Shown piece after piece: positions 28,291-41,439 of a stretch of DNA of 64,000 nucleotides. Both the position numbers and the translations under genes were made by a program. The DNA is from Methylobacterium currus (GTDB lineage: Bacteria > Pseudomonadota > Alphaproteobacteria > Rhizobiales > Beijerinckiaceae), in contig NZ_CP028843.1 of NCBI RefSeq assembly GCF_003058325.1, positions 1,832,001 through 1,896,000 of the forward strand, read 5' to 3'. Position 1 is the stretch's first letter. Each line of letters opens with the position of its first letter. A model generated the notes under the pieces. The model did no database searches and was not told where the DNA came from. It worked only from the letters and a program-made list of their open reading frames with translations.

Positions 28291-29811
28291 TCAGTGCGGG
28301 ACCGGCAGGGCCGCGGCGGCGGTCTGGGTCGTGGAGAGGGCGGCGCGCAGGCCTTGCATCAGCGCGTCGGTCGAGGGCGCGAAGACGTCGAGGATCGGGC
28401 CGGGATGGACGCCGTAATAGATCGTCAGCGCCACCAGGGGGGCGAGGATCAGCATTTCGCGGCGGTCGAGGTCGGCGATCCCCTGCAGGCTCGGCTTCTC
28501 GAGCTTGCCGTAGACCACCCGGGCGAACAGCCACAGGGCGTAGGCCGCCGACAGGATGATGCCGAAGACCGAGAAGAACGACACCATCGGGTTGGCCCGG
28601 AAGGCGCCCATCATCGCCAGGAACTCGCCGACGAAGCCCGAGGTGCCCGGCAGGCCGACATTGGCCATGGTGAACACCATCATGGCCACCGCATAGAGCG
28701 GCATCCGCTTCACGAGACCGCCATAGGCCGAGATCTCGCGGGTGTGCATCCGGTCGTAGATCACGCCGACGCAAAGGAACAGCGCGCCCGAGACGATGCC
28801 GTGCGAGATCATCAGGAACAGCGCGCCCTGGATGCCCTGCTCGTTGAGCGTGAACAGGCCCAGCGTCACGAAGCCCATATGCGCCACGGAGGAATAGGCG
28901 ATCAGCTTCTTGATGTCGGTCTGCACCAGCGCGACCAGCGAGGTGTAGATGATCGCCACCACCGACAGCGTGTAGACCATCGGGGCGAAGGTGTGCGAGG
29001 CGTCCGGGAACATCGGCAGCGAGACCCGGATGAAGCCGTAGCCCCCCATCTTCAGGAGGATGCCCGCCAGGATGACCGAGCCGGCGGTCGGCGCCTCGAC
29101 GTGGGCGTCGGGGAGCCAGGTATGGACCGGCCACATCGGCATCTTCACCGCGAAGGAGGCGAAGAAGGCGAGCCAGAGCCAGATCTGCATGTTCGCCGGG
29201 AACCGGGTCTGCAGCAGGGTCGGGATGTCGGTCGTGCCGGCCTGCCAGTACATCGCCATGATGGCGAGCAGCATCAGCACCGAACCGAGCAGGGTGTAGA
29301 GGAAGAACTTGAAGGACGCGTAGATCCGCCGCTTGCCGCCCCAGATGCCGATGATCAGGAACATCGGGATTAGGCCGGCCTCGAAGAACAGGTAGAACAA
29401 CACCAGGTCGAGGGCGCAGAACACGCCGATCATCGTGGTCTCGAGGACCAGGAACGCGACGAAGTACTCTTTCACCCGATGCTCGATCGAGAGCCAGGAG
29501 GCGCCGATGCAGAACGGCATCAGGAAGGTGGTGAGCAGCACCAGCGGCATCGAGAAACCGTCGACGCCGAGCTTGAACCGGATCGTGTCCGTCAGCCAGG
29601 CGTGGGTCTCGACGAGCTGGAACTGCGCGGTCGCGGTGTCGTAGCGGCCCCAGGCGACCAGGGACAAGAGGAAGGTGGCGAGCGTCGCGATGAGCGCCGC
29701 CCAGCGGGCGTTGCGCCGGACCGATTCGTCGTCGCCGCGGAGCGTCAGGATGAACGCGGCGCCGACGAGCGGCAGGATGAGGAGGCCGGAGAGGATCCCG
29801 AGGCCGAGCAT
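28291..29811 (-). CDS. nuoM: NADH dehydrogenase I subunit M
   Basis: NuoM is the second antiporter-like proton channel of complex I. The 506-residue protein has about 14 helices. Key features are the helix-5 Glu in [17 protein letters not shown], the trans-helix signature [19 protein letters not shown], and the Lys-bearing [13 protein letters not shown]. It lies 10 bases upstream of nuoN and 22 bases after nuoL on the minus strand. Confidence 0.97.
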   Translation of the reverse strand: MLGLGILSGLLILPLVGAAFILTLRGDDESVRRNARWAALIATLATFLLSLVAWGRYDTATAQFQLVETHAWLTDTIRFKLGVDGFSMPLVLLTTFLMPFCIGASWLSIEHRVKEYFVAFLVLETTMIGVFCALDLVLFYLFFEAGLIPMFLIIGIWGGKRRIYASFKFFLYTLLGSVLMLLAIMAMYWQAGTTDIPTLLQTRFPANMQIWLWLAFFASFAVKMPMWPVHTWLPDAHVEAPTAGSVILAGILLKMGGYGFIRVSLPMFPDASHTFAPMVYTLSVVAIIYTSLVALVQTDIKKLIAYSSVAHMGFVTLGLFTLNEQGIQGALFLMISHGIVSGALFLCVGVIYDRMHTREISAYGGLVKRMPLYAVAMMVFTMANVGLPGTSGFVGEFLAMMGAFRANPMVSFFSVFGIILSAAYALWLFARVVYGKLEKPSLQGIADLDRREMLILAPLVALTIYYGVHPGPILDVFAPSTDALMQGLRAALSTTQTAAAALPVPH

Positions 29812-29833
29812 GATTCTCTGTTCTCCGGTCAGG

Positions 29834-31978
29834 TCAGTGGGTGGCCGCGGAGACGCCGGTCATCAGGTACCAGCTCACCAGGGCGGCGACGCCGACCAGC
29901 ATCACGAAGGCGTAGTGGTAGACGTAGCCGGTCTGGAAGCGGACCACGCCGCGGGTGATGTCGACGACGCGGGCGGCGATGCCGTTCGGGCCCATCCCGT
30001 CGATGATGCGGCCGTCGCCGACCTTCCACAGGAACTCGCCGAAGCCCTTGGCCGGGCGGACGAAGATCCGGTCGTAGATCTCGTCGAAGTACCACTTGTT
30101 GAGCAGGAAGCGGTACAGCAGCGGCTGGCTCTGGGCGAGCTGGTTCGGCAGCTCCGGCCGGCGGATATACATCCAGAAGGCGAGCAGGAAGCCCAGCACC
30201 AGCATCACGAAGGGCGAGTTCTGCACCCAAGCAGGCGCATTGTGGATCTCGTGCATGATGTGGTTGTCGGGGCCGTGCGCGAGCGCGCCCTTCCAGAACT
30301 CGTCCATGCCCTCGCCGATGAACCGGTTCTTGAACACCAGGCCGGCGAAGAGCGCGCCCGCTGCGAGGATGGCCAGCGGGATCGTCATCACCCGCGGGCT
30401 CTCGTGCGGGGTGTGGGGGTGGTGATCGTGATGCTCGAGCGCCGAGTGCGAGGCCGGCTCGACGTCGTGGCCCTTGTCGTCGTGGGCGACGCCCTCGTGG
30501 TGGCCCGGAGCGCCGTCGGCCTGAACCGCCGCATGGGCGACGGCCGGGTGGTGCGCGGCGTGCGCATCCGCATGGTGGTCGTCATGGCCATGCGCATGGC
30601 TGTCGCCATGGGCATGCGCGTTCTGCCAGCGCGCCTGACCCTCGAAGGTCAGGAAGAACAGGCGCCAGGAGTAGAACGAGGTGAAGAACGCCGCGATCAC
30701 GGTCGCCAGGAAGGCCAGCACATGGCCCGGCCGGGTCGACATGTAGGCCGCCTCGATGATGGCGTCCTTCGAGTAGAAGCCGGCGGTGAAGGGGAAGCCG
30801 ATCAGCGCGAGCGTCCCGATCGCCATCATGGCGGTGGTGAAGGGGATGTAGCGCCGGAGGGCACCCATGTTCCGCATGTCCTGCTCGTGGTGCATCGCAT
30901 GGATGACCGAGCCGGCGCCGAGGAACAGCAGCGCCTTGAAGAAGGCGTGGGTGAAGAGGTGGAACACGCCCGCCGCGTAGGCGCCGACGCCCAGCGCCAC
31001 GAACATGTAGCCGAGCTGCGAGCAGGTCGAGTAGGCGATGACGCGCTTGATGTCGTTCTGAACCAGGCCGACGGTCGCGGCGAAGAAGGCCGTGATGCCG
31101 CCGACCACCGTGACGACGATGAGGGCGTTCGGCGCCGCGTCGAAGAGCGGCGACAGGCGGGCGACCATGAACACGCCGGCGGTCACCATCGTGGCGGCAT
31201 GGATCAGCGCCGAGACCGGGGTCGGGCCTTCCATCGCGTCCGGCAGCCAGGTGTGCAGCAGGAACTGCGCCGACTTGCCCATCGCGCCCATGAACAGCAG
31301 CAGGCAGCAGAGGGTCAGCGCGTTCCAGTCGTAGCCGAGGAAGTGGAACGTCGCGTCCTTCAGCTCCGGCACCTTCGGGAAGATGCCGTCGAAGGCGACC
31401 GCGCCGAACAGCACGAAGCACAGGAAGATGCCGAGCGAGAAGCCGAAATCGCCGACACGGTTGACGATGAACGCCTTCATCGCCGCCGCGTTGGCCGAGG
31501 GCTTCTCGTACCAGAAGCCGATCAGCAGGTACGAGGCGAGGCCGACGCCCTCCCAGCCGAAGAACATCTGGACGAGGTTGTCCGACGTCACCAGCATCAG
31601 CATGGCGAAGGTGAAGAGCGACAGGTAGGCGAAGAACCGCGGCCGGTGCGGGTCCTCGTGCATGTAGCCCATCGAGTAGAGGTGCACGAGCGCCGAGACG
31701 CTGTTGACCACGACCAGCATCACCGCGGTGAGCGTGTCGGCCCGGAACGCCCAGTCGACCGTGAGGCCGCCGGCGGTGAACCAGGTCGCGACGTGGTGCT
31801 TGGTGGCGCCGTGGCCGTGCCCGCCGGTCACTTCGAAGAAGGCGACCCAGGACAGCAGCGCCACGAAGACGAGGATGCCGGTGGTCACCACCTCGCTGGC
31901 CCGCGGGCCGATGCGGCGCCCGAACAGACCGGCGATGAGGAAGCCGATCAGGGGCAGGAAGACGATCGCGTGGTACAT
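29834..31978 (-). CDS. nuoL: NADH dehydrogenase I subunit L
   Basis: NuoL is the distal proton-pumping subunit of complex I, with the long lateral helix at its C-terminus. The 714-residue protein shows [19 protein letters not shown] (helix 5, Glu), [19 protein letters not shown] and [15 protein letters not shown]. It has a His-rich insertion of about 75 residues (about 451-526, with around 22 His) in the C-terminal third. ATG 31978 gives the normal [15 protein letters not shown]-terminus. Frame-consistent sequence upstream of it is not family-like and overlaps nuoK's region. Confidence 0.97.
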   Translation of the reverse strand: MYHAIVFLPLIGFLIAGLFGRRIGPRASEVVTTGILVFVALLSWVAFFEVTGGHGHGATKHHVATWFTAGGLTVDWAFRADTLTAVMLVVVNSVSALVHLYSMGYMHEDPHRPRFFAYLSLFTFAMLMLVTSDNLVQMFFGWEGVGLASYLLIGFWYEKPSANAAAMKAFIVNRVGDFGFSLGIFLCFVLFGAVAFDGIFPKVPELKDATFHFLGYDWNALTLCCLLLFMGAMGKSAQFLLHTWLPDAMEGPTPVSALIHAATMVTAGVFMVARLSPLFDAAPNALIVVTVVGGITAFFAATVGLVQNDIKRVIAYSTCSQLGYMFVALGVGAYAAGVFHLFTHAFFKALLFLGAGSVIHAMHHEQDMRNMGALRRYIPFTTAMMAIGTLALIGFPFTAGFYSKDAIIEAAYMSTRPGHVLAFLATVIAAFFTSFYSWRLFFLTFEGQARWQNAHAHGDSHAHGHDDHHADAHAAHHPAVAHAAVQADGAPGHHEGVAHDDKGHDVEPASHSALEHHDHHPHTPHESPRVMTIPLAILAAGALFAGLVFKNRFIGEGMDEFWKGALAHGPDNHIMHEIHNAPAWVQNSPFVMLVLGFLLAFWMYIRRPELPNQLAQSQPLLYRFLLNKWYFDEIYDRIFVRPAKGFGEFLWKVGDGRIIDGMGPNGIAARVVDITRGVVRFQTGYVYHYAFVMLVGVAALVSWYLMTGVSAATH

Positions 31979-32058
31979 GCTCGGGGTCCGGCCTCGCGTG
32001 ACGGGTGCCGCTGCGGCGCTGGTTTTCGGGGCGAAGGGCGTGCGGGCCTGAGGCCGCG

Positions 32059-32364
32059 TCAGCCCTTCATCATGTTGACGTCCTCGACGGCGATCGAGCC
32101 GCGGTTGCGGAAGAACACCACCAGGATGGCGAGGCCGATCGCCGCCTCGGCGGCGGCGACGGTCAGCACGAACAGGGCGAAGACCTGGCCGACGATGTCG
32201 CCGAGATGGGTCGAGAACGCCACCAGGTTGATATTCACGGCGAGCAGGATCAGCTCGACCGACATCAGGATGACGATGATGTTCTTGCGGTTGATGAAGA
32301 TGCCGAGCACCCCGAGGGTGAACAGGATCGCGGCGACCGTCAGGTAATGGCTCAAACCGATCAT
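32059..32364 (-). CDS. nuoK: NADH dehydrogenase I subunit K
   Basis: NuoK is a three-helix subunit at the hinge of the complex I membrane arm. The 101-residue protein carries the two buried Glu residues in [15 protein letters not shown] and [15 protein letters not shown] 32364 ([12 protein letters not shown]) is the family start. It lies 80 bases upstream of nuoL and 138 bases after nuoJ. Confidence 0.97.
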   Translation of the reverse strand: MIGLSHYLTVAAILFTLGVLGIFINRKNIIVILMSVELILLAVNINLVAFSTHLGDIVGQVFALFVLTVAAAEAAIGLAILVVFFRNRGSIAVEDVNMMKG

Positions 32365-32502
32365 CGTGCCTCTCGGCCGCGGGCGGCCGCCTTCGTGTCG
32401 CGAGGCGCAAGGACGCCTCGCCGCTCGTGTCATCAGCCTCGCGAGGCGGTCAGGCCCCGCACGAACTCTCCAGGCCGTGACCCGGTGGGGCCACGACGTC
32501 CC

Positions 32503-33123
32503 TCAGACCTCGACGCCCTGTCCGGTCGGGACCTTGCGCACCTCGACGGCGTCGGCCTGGGTGCGGGCGTTCTGGACCGCGATGTCCTGGCGCTTGACGC
32601 CCGGCCGGTCGCGCAGGGTCAGCACGATCGCGCCGATCATCGCGACCAGCAGGATCAGCCCGGCGATCTGGAAGAAGAAAAAGTAGTTGGTGTAGAGAAC
32701 AAGACCGAGGGCCTGCGTGTTGGTGATCGTCTCAGGACCGGGCGTCACCGCCAGCGGACCGTGGACGAGACCCGGATCGATCGTCCAGGAGCCGACGACG
32801 AGGAGCAGCTCGATCAGGAATACCGCCCCGATCAGGGCGCCGACCGGCAGGTAGTCCTGGAAGCCCTGGCGCAGCTCGGCGAAATCGACGTCGAGCATCA
32901 TCACCACGAACAGGAACAGCACCGCGACGGCGCCGACATAGACCACGACCAGGATCATGGCCAGGAACTCCGCCCCCATCAGCACGAACAGCCCGGCGGC
33001 GTTCACGAAGGCGAGGATGAGGAAGAGCACCGAGGTCACGGGATTGCGCGAGGCGATCACCATGAAGCCCGAGGCGACGGTGATCGCGGCGAACAGATAG
33101 AAGAAGGCGGCGGCTGCGGTCAT
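32503..33123 (-). CDS. nuoJ: NADH dehydrogenase I subunit J
   Basis: NuoJ is a five-helix subunit of the complex I membrane arm; its third helix changes shape during coupling. The 206-residue protein begins MTAAAAFFYLFAAITVASG and has the conserved helix with FLAMILVVVYVGAVAVLFLF, followed by a polar C-terminal tail (about 170-206) that is longer and more variable. The gap to nuoI upstream is 187 bases, the largest in the operon. Confidence 0.97.
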   Translation of the reverse strand: MTAAAAFFYLFAAITVASGFMVIASRNPVTSVLFLILAFVNAAGLFVLMGAEFLAMILVVVYVGAVAVLFLFVVMMLDVDFAELRQGFQDYLPVGALIGAVFLIELLLVVGSWTIDPGLVHGPLAVTPGPETITNTQALGLVLYTNYFFFFQIAGLILLVAMIGAIVLTLRDRPGVKRQDIAVQNARTQADAVEVRKVPTGQGVEV

Positions 33124-33310
33124 GCGCTGAAATCATGCCGCCTGACGGCGGCCTCCTGCCCGACCCCCGGAGCGTTCCGGCGGCCCGTCTATAGAACCCG
33201 CTCCCGCGGCGCACAACCGGGGGAGCGGCGAATGTGGCGGCGATGGGGAGGATCACCGCCCTTCCCTCTCGCGGATCACGGGAGGGCGAGCGGCCCTCTC
33301 CCGATCAGGA

Positions 33311-33799
33311 TCAGCGGTACGGAGCGTCGGCCGCGATGTTGCGGGCGATCTCGCGCTCCCAGCGGTCGCCGTTGGCGAGCAGCTTGGCCTTGTCGTAGAG
33401 AAGCTCCTCGCGGGTCTCCACCGAGAACTCGAAGTTCGGCCCCTCGACGATGGCGTCCACCGGGCAGGCTTCCTGGCACATGCCGCAATAGATGCACTTC
33501 ACCATGTCGATGTCGTAGCGGGTGGTGCGCCGTGTGCCGTCGTTGCGGCGCGGGCCCGCCTCGATGGTGATGGCCTGTGCCGGGCACACCGCCTCGCACA
33601 GCTTGCAGGCGATGCAGCGCTCTTCCCCGTTGGGGTAGCGCCGCAGGGCGTGCTCGCCGCGGAAGCGCGGGCCGCGATGGCCCATCTCGAACGGATAGTT
33701 GATCGTCGCCTTGGGCTTGAAGAAGTAGCGCATCGCCAGGGCGAACCCGGTGACGAACTCCTTCAACAGCAGGCCGCGGGCGACCTGGTCGAGCTTCAT
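33311..33799 (-). CDS. nuoI: NADH dehydrogenase I subunit I
   Basis: NuoI carries clusters N6a and N6b, the last steps of the electron wire before N2. The 162-residue protein has two 4Fe-4S motifs, [12 protein letters not shown] and [12 protein letters not shown], and the family N-terminus with an amphipathic helix. ATG 33799 fits the family length. It follows nuoH by 23 bases. Confidence 0.97.
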   Translation of the reverse strand: MKLDQVARGLLLKEFVTGFALAMRYFFKPKATINYPFEMGHRGPRFRGEHALRRYPNGEERCIACKLCEAVCPAQAITIEAGPRRNDGTRRTTRYDIDMVKCIYCGMCQEACPVDAIVEGPNFEFSVETREELLYDKAKLLANGDRWEREIARNIAADAPYR

Positions 33800-33822
33800 G
33801 GCTCGTTCTCCGACGGTTGGGT

Positions 33823-34845
33823 TCAGGAGACCGGCGCGAGGCCGGTCAGCTTCAGGACGAAGGCGACGACGAAGACCATGACGAGGGAGAGCGGAAGGAA
33901 CACCTTCCAGCCCAGCCGCATGAGCTGGTCGTAGCGGTAGCGCGGCACCATGGCCTTCACCATGGCGATCATGAAGAACAGGAAGCTGGCCTTGAGGGCG
34001 AACCAGATCAGGCCCGGCACCCAGGTGAAGGGCGCGAACGGGATCGGCGAGAGCCAGCCGCCAAGGAACAGGATCGTGCCGAGCGCGCACATCGTGACGA
34101 TGGCGACGTACTCGCCGAGCATGAACAGCAGGTACGGGGTGGAGGAGTACTCCACCATGTAACCGGCGACGAGCTCGGACTCGGCCTCCGGCAGGTCGAA
34201 GGGCGGGCGGTTCGTCTCGGCCAGCGCCGAGATGAAGAACACCACGAACATCGGGAAGAGCCAGAGCCAGTACCAGCCGAGGATGCCGAGCGAGGTGTCC
34301 TGCGCCCGCACAATCTGCGATAGGTTGAGCGAGCCGGCGCACATCAGCACCGTGATGATCACGAAGCCGAGTGAGACCTCGTACGACACCATCTGGGCCG
34401 CCGAGCGCAGCGCGCCGAGGAAGGCGTATTTGGAATTCGAGGCCCAGCCGCCCATGATGACGCCGTAGACGCCGAGCGACGAGATCGCGAAGATGTAGGT
34501 CATGCCGACATTGATGTCGGCGATGGCCCAGCCGTCGGCGAGCGGGATCACCGCCCAGGCGGCGAGCGCCAGGGTGGCGAAGATCAGCGGCGCCAGCAGA
34601 AAGAGGCTCTTGTTGGCGCCCGCCGGGATCACCGGCTCCTTCAGCACGAACTTCAGGAGGTCGGCGAAGGACTGGAACAGGCCGTAAGGACCGACCACGT
34701 TCGGGCCGCGGCGCAGCTGCACCGCCGCCCAGATCTTCCGGTCGGCGAGCAGCGCGTAGGCGATGAAGACGAGCAGTGCCACCAGGAGCACGACGCTCTT
34801 CAGCGCCACGAGGAGGACGGTGCCCAGCACCTCCCAGACGGTCAT
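33823..34845 (-). CDS. nuoH: NADH dehydrogenase I subunit H
   Basis: NuoH forms the quinone chamber where the peripheral and membrane arms meet. The 340-residue protein has about eight helices and the conserved loop segments [38 protein letters not shown] and [17 protein letters not shown] 34845 gives the family start [16 protein letters not shown]. It lies 13 bases after nuoG. Confidence 0.97.
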   Translation of the reverse strand: MTVWEVLGTVLLVALKSVVLLVALLVFIAYALLADRKIWAAVQLRRGPNVVGPYGLFQSFADLLKFVLKEPVIPAGANKSLFLLAPLIFATLALAAWAVIPLADGWAIADINVGMTYIFAISSLGVYGVIMGGWASNSKYAFLGALRSAAQMVSYEVSLGFVIITVLMCAGSLNLSQIVRAQDTSLGILGWYWLWLFPMFVVFFISALAETNRPPFDLPEAESELVAGYMVEYSSTPYLLFMLGEYVAIVTMCALGTILFLGGWLSPIPFAPFTWVPGLIWFALKASFLFFMIAMVKAMVPRYRYDQLMRLGWKVFLPLSLVMVFVVAFVLKLTGLAPVS

Positions 34846-34858
34846 CGGTCGGCGCTCC

Positions 34859-36940
34859 TCATTCGGCCGCTTCGAGGGCTCGCCCGCGGGCGAGACCCGA
34901 GCACTCGGCGAGCACCCGCGAGGCGCGGGCGATCGGGTTGGTGAGATAGAAATCGGCGACGCCTGAGCGGAACGGCTCGCGGCCGGGCTCGCCCGACAGA
35001 CCCGCGAGCGTCGCCAGCGCCGCGGCGCCATCGGCCGCCGCCACCTGGTCGATGCCGGCGAAGTGCGGATGCGCGGCGTAGAGCGCCTTGCGCAGGGCGC
35101 CGAGCGAGTCGAACGGCAGGCGCTGACCGAGCACGTCCGACAGGGCGCGCAGGATCGCCCAGTCCTCCCGGGCATCGCCCGGGGGAAAGGCCGCCCGATT
35201 GGCAAGTTGCACCCGGCCCTCGAGGTTGACGTAGGTCGCCGACTTCTCGGTATAGGCGGCGCCCGGCAGGATCACGTCGGCGCGGTGGGCGCCCTTGTCG
35301 CCATGCGTGCCCTGGTAGATCACGAAGGCGCCCGGACCGACCTCGACCTCGTCGGCGCCGAGGTTGAACAGCACGTCGAGCGCGTTGGGCTTCGTCATCT
35401 CGGCGAAGGTCAGCCCGCCCTCCCCCGGCACGAAGCCGAGATCGAGGGCGCCGACGCGGGCGGCGGCGTTGTGCAGCACGCCCAGCCCATTCCAGCCCTC
35501 GGCCTTCGCCCCGAGGCCCTGGATCAGCTTGGCGACCGCCGCGAGGAGGCCCGAGGCGTCCGGACGGGCGAGCGCCGACTGGCCGATGATGACCAGCGGC
35601 CGCTCGGCGCCCTTCAGCGCGTCCGCGAAGCTGTGGCGGCCGGACGCGACCTCCGCGAGGGTCTCGGGGCCGGCGCCCAGATAGGTGTGGGGATAGGTGA
35701 GGTCCGCGTCCTCGCCGATCACGCCGATTTGGATCGGGCTCATCCGCCAGCGCTTGCGGATGCGGGCGTTCAGCAGCGAGGCCTCGGTGCGGGGATTGGC
35801 GCCGACCATCAGGATCGCGTCCGCGTGCTCGATGCCGGCGATGCCGGGCCCGAAGGTGTAGGCGGCCCGGCCCCAGGCCGGATCGATCATGGCCCCGTCC
35901 TGTCGGCAATCGAGGTTCTGGACCTTGAGTGAGGCCATCAGGGTCTTGAGGGCGAAGATCTCCTCGACGCCGGCGAGGTCACCCACGATCGCGCCGACGC
36001 GCTTCGGATCGGCGCCCTTGAGCTTGGCCCCGATCGCCCCGAAGGCCTCGGCCCAGGAGGCCGGCCGCAGGCGGCCGTTCTCGCGCAGGTACGGGCGGTC
36101 GAGGCGCTGGAGGCGAAGGCCGTCGACGACGTGGCGGGTCTTGTCGGAGATCCACTCCTCGTTGATCGCCTCGTTCACCCGCGGCTCGATCTGCATCACC
36201 TCGCGGCCGCGGGTGTCGACGCGGATCGCCGAGCCGACCGCATCCATCACGTCGACGGACTCGGTCTTGTTCAGCTCCCAGGGGCGGACGTTGTAGGATT
36301 GCGGCTTGTGGACCAGCGCGCCGACCGGGCACAGGTCGGCGACGTTGCCCTGCAGCTCCGATTCCATCGCGCGCTCGAGGTAGGAGGTGATCTCCATGTC
36401 CTCGCCGCGGCCGATGGCGCCGAGATCCGGCACGCCGGCCACTTCCGCCAGGAACCGGACGCAGCGGGTGCAGTGGATGCAGCGGTTCATCGCGGTCCGC
36501 ACCAGCGGGCCGATATACTTCTCCTCGACGGCGCGCTTGTTCTCGCCGTAGCGGGTCGAGTCGACGCCGTAGGCCATGGCCTGGTCCTGCAGGTCGCAAT
36601 GGCCGCCCTGGTCGCAGATCGGGCAATCGAGGGGGTGGTTGATGAGGAGGAACTCCATCACCCCCTCGCGGGCCTTCTTGGTCAGGGCCGACTTGGTCGA
36701 CACCGCCGGCGGCTCGCCGTTCGGGCCCGGGCGGCAGTCGCGCACGGCCCAGGCGCAGGAGGCGACGGGCTTCGGCGCGCCTTTGAGCTCGACCAGGCAC
36801 ATGCGGCAATTGCCGGCGATCGACAGCCGCTCGTGGAAGCAGAAGCGCGGGATCTCGGCGCCTGCGACCTCGCAGGCCTGCAGGAGGGTGTAGTCCGGCG
36901 GGACATCGACCTCGATGCCGTCGACGAGGATCTTGGTCAT
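34859..36940 (-). CDS. nuoG: NADH dehydrogenase I subunit G
   Basis: NuoG is the large iron-sulfur subunit of complex I. The 693-residue protein starts with a [2Fe-2S] domain ([19 protein letters not shown], Cys ligands of N1b), then the His-coordinated N5 and N4 clusters ([28 protein letters not shown]) and a molybdopterin-oxidoreductase-like fold without cofactor. It is the short alphaproteobacterial/mitochondrial (NDUFS1) form, as expected for this class. It follows nuoF by about 100 bases. Confidence 0.97.
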   Translation of the reverse strand: MTKILVDGIEVDVPPDYTLLQACEVAGAEIPRFCFHERLSIAGNCRMCLVELKGAPKPVASCAWAVRDCRPGPNGEPPAVSTKSALTKKAREGVMEFLLINHPLDCPICDQGGHCDLQDQAMAYGVDSTRYGENKRAVEEKYIGPLVRTAMNRCIHCTRCVRFLAEVAGVPDLGAIGRGEDMEITSYLERAMESELQGNVADLCPVGALVHKPQSYNVRPWELNKTESVDVMDAVGSAIRVDTRGREVMQIEPRVNEAINEEWISDKTRHVVDGLRLQRLDRPYLRENGRLRPASWAEAFGAIGAKLKGADPKRVGAIVGDLAGVEEIFALKTLMASLKVQNLDCRQDGAMIDPAWGRAAYTFGPGIAGIEHADAILMVGANPRTEASLLNARIRKRWRMSPIQIGVIGEDADLTYPHTYLGAGPETLAEVASGRHSFADALKGAERPLVIIGQSALARPDASGLLAAVAKLIQGLGAKAEGWNGLGVLHNAAARVGALDLGFVPGEGGLTFAEMTKPNALDVLFNLGADEVEVGPGAFVIYQGTHGDKGAHRADVILPGAAYTEKSATYVNLEGRVQLANRAAFPPGDAREDWAILRALSDVLGQRLPFDSLGALRKALYAAHPHFAGIDQVAAADGAAALATLAGLSGEPGREPFRSGVADFYLTNPIARASRVLAECSGLARGRALEAAE

Positions 36941-37039
36941 GCGGTCAACTCTCAGGCGAGGTCCGCGGGGCGCGCGTTCCCGCGCGCCGGGCCGGCGGAC
37001 CGTGAAGGCGAGTCATGATGGGCGAGATGGGCCACCGCT

Positions 37040-38341
<1,302 letters not shown>

Positions 38342-38390
38342 GGCGATCGTCCTACAGGCCTGCTGTGAAAGGGGACATCATGTCGATGGC

Positions 38391-39512
38391 TTACGGCTTC
38401 GCCTTGGGGTCGGCCTGAGGGCCGGGCGGGCCCTTGTCGGCCGGCTTGTCCGCATTGGTGAGGCCGACGGGCTTGGCCTGCGATCCGTCGGTCTTCCCCG
38501 GTGCGGTCGCCGGCTCGGCGCCGGCCTCCGGCGTCGTGCCCCGGGACGCCGCCACGGGGCGGCCGTCCTCGGGCTTCGAGGGAGTCTGGGTGTAGGAGCG
38601 GCCGCTCTGGGGCGCGGGCTTGGCCTCGGGGCCGGTCCGCGTCTCGGCGACGGTGGTGCGCTCGGGCGCCGCCTGGCCCTTCCCGGCCGCCGGGTCGACG
38701 GCGGGCTTGCCCTCCGCCGCGCGCTGGACCGGGGTGTCGGCCGCCTTGCTCTCGGCCGGGCGGCCGGCATCGGGACGCGCCGCCTTCGGGGTCTCCGCGG
38801 CCGAGGCCTCGGTGCGGGCTTTCTCGCCGGTCGTGTCGGCGCCAGTCTCCTTCAGCCCCTCCTCCTCGAAGCGCTTGCGCCAGGCGCCGACGCGGGAGCC
38901 GTCGAACAGCGTCTCGTCCTTGAGGGTCGTGACCGCGTCCTTGGGCTCGGAGGAGGTGCGGCCGATCTGCGAACCGGTCTTCACCGGGCGGCCGGCCGCG
39001 AGGTCGTCCATCAGCTTGCCGAGGGACTCAGGGGTGAGGTCCTCGTAGTAGTCGTGGTTGATTTGGGCCATCGGGGCGTTGCAGCACGCGCCCAGGCACT
39101 CGACCTCGAGCCAGGAGAAGTTGCCGTCCGGGCTGACATGGCCGGGGGGGCCAAGCCGCTCCTGCAGCATCTGCTTCAGCTCGCGGGCGCCGCAGACGTC
39201 GCACGGGACCGTGCCGCAGACCTGGATCCAGTAGCGGCCGACCGGCTCGAGCGCGAACATGGTGTAGAAGGTCGCGACCTCCAGCACCCGGATATGCGGC
39301 ATGCCGAGCTGGTCGGCCACCGCCTCGATCGCGGCCCGAGGCAGCCAGCCGCCATTCTGCTCCTGCGCCTTCCACAGGAGCGGGATCACGGCCGAGGCCT
39401 GGCGCCCCTCCGGGTACTTGGCGATCTGCCCCTTGGCCCATTCGGCGTTCTCAGGCGTGAACGCGAAGCTCTCGGGCTGCTCGGAAACCGGGGCGAGTCT
39501 GCGGTTGGCCAT
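38391..39512 (-). CDS. nuoE: NADH dehydrogenase I subunit E with long C-terminal tail
   Basis: NuoE holds cluster N1a near the FMN. The thioredoxin-like core (about residues 1-165) has ligands in [11 protein letters not shown] and CLGACCNAP. The protein is 373 residues, against 160-200 for most NuoE. The extra 180-200 residues are Ala, Pro, Lys, Glu and Thr rich with no hydrophobic core, ending [10 protein letters not shown] conserved piece near residue 205 ([19 protein letters not shown]) suggests part of the tail is functional. Long tails occur in other Hyphomicrobiales NuoE. Confidence 0.95.
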   Translation of the reverse strand: MANRRLAPVSEQPESFAFTPENAEWAKGQIAKYPEGRQASAVIPLLWKAQEQNGGWLPRAAIEAVADQLGMPHIRVLEVATFYTMFALEPVGRYWIQVCGTVPCDVCGARELKQMLQERLGPPGHVSPDGNFSWLEVECLGACCNAPMAQINHDYYEDLTPESLGKLMDDLAAGRPVKTGSQIGRTSSEPKDAVTTLKDETLFDGSRVGAWRKRFEEEGLKETGADTTGEKARTEASAAETPKAARPDAGRPAESKAADTPVQRAAEGKPAVDPAAGKGQAAPERTTVAETRTGPEAKPAPQSGRSYTQTPSKPEDGRPVAASRGTTPEAGAEPATAPGKTDGSQAKPVGLTNADKPADKGPPGPQADPKAKP

Positions 39513-39571
39513 GTCTCAAACGTCCATGTCTCAAACGTCTCCGACGGATGCGGTCGCGGGCGCGAGCCCCC

Positions 39572-40762
39572 TCACCGGTCCACCTCACCGAACACGATGT
39601 CGAGCGTGCCGAGGATGCACGATACGTCCGCCAGCATGTGGCCGCGGCACATCCAGTCCATCGCCTGGAGATGGGCGAAGCCCGGAGCGCGGATCTTGCA
39701 GCGATACGGCTTGTTGGTGCCGTCGGCGACGAGATACACGCCGAACTCGCCCTTGGGCGCCTCGACCGCTGCGTAGACCTCGCCGGCCGGCACGTGGAAG
39801 CCCTCGGTGTAGAGCTTGAAGTGGTGGATGAGCGCCTCCATCGAGCGCTTCATCTCGCGCCGCGGCGGCGGCGCCACCTTGCCGTCCTGCGTGGCGATCG
39901 GGCCCTGGCCGGCCGGCTCGCGCAGCTTGGCGATGCACTGCTTCATGATGCGCACCGACTGGCGCATCTCCTCCATGCGGATGACCTGGCGATCGTAGGT
40001 GTCGCCGTTCTTCCCCACGGGGATGTCGAATTCCATTTCGTCGTAGGCCTCGTAGGGCTGCGACTTGCGCAGGTCCCACGGGATGCCGGAGCCGCGCACC
40101 ATCACGCCGGAGAAGCCCCAGGCCAGCGCCTCCTCGACGGTGACGATGCCGATATCGACGTTGCGCTGCTTGAAGATGCGGTTGGCCATCACGAGGTTGT
40201 CGAGGTCGTCGACCACCTGCGGGAAGGTCTCGCAGAACGCCTCGATGTCGTCGATCAGGCTCGGGGGCAGATCCTGGTGGACGCCGCCCGGGCGGAAGTA
40301 GTTGGCGTGGAGGCGCGCCCCCGAGGCGCGCTCGTAGAAGATCATCAGCTTCTCGCGCTCCTCGAAGCCCCAGAGCGGGGGCGTGAGGGCGCCGACATCC
40401 ATCGCCTGCGTGGTGACGTTGAGGAGGTGCGACAGGAGCCGGCCGATCTCGCAGTAGAGCGTGCGGATCAGCTTGGCGCGGCGCGGCACCTCGAGGCCGA
40501 GCATCCGCTCGATCGCCAGGCAGAAGGCGTGCTCCTGGTTCATCGGCGCGACGTAGTCGAGCCGGTCGAAATAGGGCGTCGCCTGGAGGTAGGTCTTGAC
40601 CTCGATCAGCTTCTCGGTGCCGCGGTGAAGCAGGCCGATATGCGGGTCGACCCGCTCGACCACTTCGCCGTCCAGCTCCAGCACCAGGCGCAGCACGCCG
40701 TGCGCCGCCGGGTGCTGCGGGCCGAAATTGATCGAGAAGTTGCGGATGCTGTGCTCGCCCAT
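39572..40762 (-). CDS. nuoD: NADH dehydrogenase I subunit D
   Basis: NuoD, the 49-kDa subunit, lines the quinone site. The 396-residue protein has the N-terminal [14 protein letters not shown] with the quinone-binding His, [14 protein letters not shown], and the C-terminal RAPGFAHLQ. It stands separate from nuoC, as in most Alphaproteobacteria. The Arg methylated by NDUFAF7 in mitochondria lies in its N-terminal region; a NDUFAF7-type gene occurs at 55672. Confidence 0.97.
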   Translation of the reverse strand: MGEHSIRNFSINFGPQHPAAHGVLRLVLELDGEVVERVDPHIGLLHRGTEKLIEVKTYLQATPYFDRLDYVAPMNQEHAFCLAIERMLGLEVPRRAKLIRTLYCEIGRLLSHLLNVTTQAMDVGALTPPLWGFEEREKLMIFYERASGARLHANYFRPGGVHQDLPPSLIDDIEAFCETFPQVVDDLDNLVMANRIFKQRNVDIGIVTVEEALAWGFSGVMVRGSGIPWDLRKSQPYEAYDEMEFDIPVGKNGDTYDRQVIRMEEMRQSVRIMKQCIAKLREPAGQGPIATQDGKVAPPPRREMKRSMEALIHHFKLYTEGFHVPAGEVYAAVEAPKGEFGVYLVADGTNKPYRCKIRAPGFAHLQAMDWMCRGHMLADVSCILGTLDIVFGEVDR

Positions 40763-40768
40763 GTCGGC

Positions 40769-41431
40769 TCAGCCTTTCGCCGGTGCCTTGTCGGCCTTCT
40801 CGTCGCCGGGGAGCACGTAATCGGTGCCCTCCCAGGGGGACAGGAAGTCGAAGTTGCGGAATTCCTGCGTCAGTCGCACGGGCTCGTAGACCACCCGGGC
40901 CTCGTCCTGGTCGTAGCGGACCTCGACGAAGCCGGTGAGCGGGAAGTCCTTGCGGAGGGGATGGCCCTCGAAGCCGTAATCGGTGAGCAGCCGGCGCAGG
41001 TCCGGATGGCCCGAGAACAGGATGCCGTAGAGGTCGTAGGTCTCGCGCTCGTACCAGTTCGCGGCCGGGAAGACCGGGATCGCCGACGGGACCGGGGTGC
41101 GCTCGTCGGTCTGCACCTTGACGCGGATGCGCCGGTTATGGCGCATCGAGAGCAGATGGTAGACGACGTCGAAGCGCTTCGCCCGGCCCGGATAGTCGGC
41201 GCCGCAGATGTCGATGAAGGTCGAGAAGGCGCAGGACGGATCGTCCCGCAGATGCGTCAGCACCCGCAGGATCTCGGAGCCCTCGACCACCACGGTCAGC
41301 TCGCCGAAGGTGATTGCCCGGTCGGTGATGGCGGCGCCCAGGGTCTCGGCGAGCGTGTCCGAGAGGCGGGCGAGCGCCGCGTCGCCGGGCTCGGTCTGGG
41401 TGTGGGCGCGGATGGTGATGCCGTTGCTCAT
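40769..41431 (-). CDS. nuoC: NADH dehydrogenase I subunit C
   Basis: NuoC is the 30-kDa subunit of the peripheral arm. The 220-residue protein has the signature [20 protein letters not shown] and ends with [16 protein letters not shown] 41431 ([12 protein letters not shown]) is the start; sequence further upstream overlaps nuoB out of frame. It is 6 bases upstream of nuoD. Confidence 0.97.
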   Translation of the reverse strand: MSNGITIRAHTQTEPGDAALARLSDTLAETLGAAITDRAITFGELTVVVEGSEILRVLTHLRDDPSCAFSTFIDICGADYPGRAKRFDVVYHLLSMRHNRRIRVKVQTDERTPVPSAIPVFPAANWYERETYDLYGILFSGHPDLRRLLTDYGFEGHPLRKDFPLTGFVEVRYDQDEARVVYEPVRLTQEFRNFDFLSPWEGTDYVLPGDEKADKAPAKG

Positions 41432-41439
41432 GGCCAGCC

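Noticed and set aside
29675..32347. A long plus-strand frame opposite nuoL and nuoK
   Set aside because: It is the antisense of verified complex I genes, and its product is rich in Glu, Arg, His and Val with no fold or family. High GC removes stop codons in this frame.
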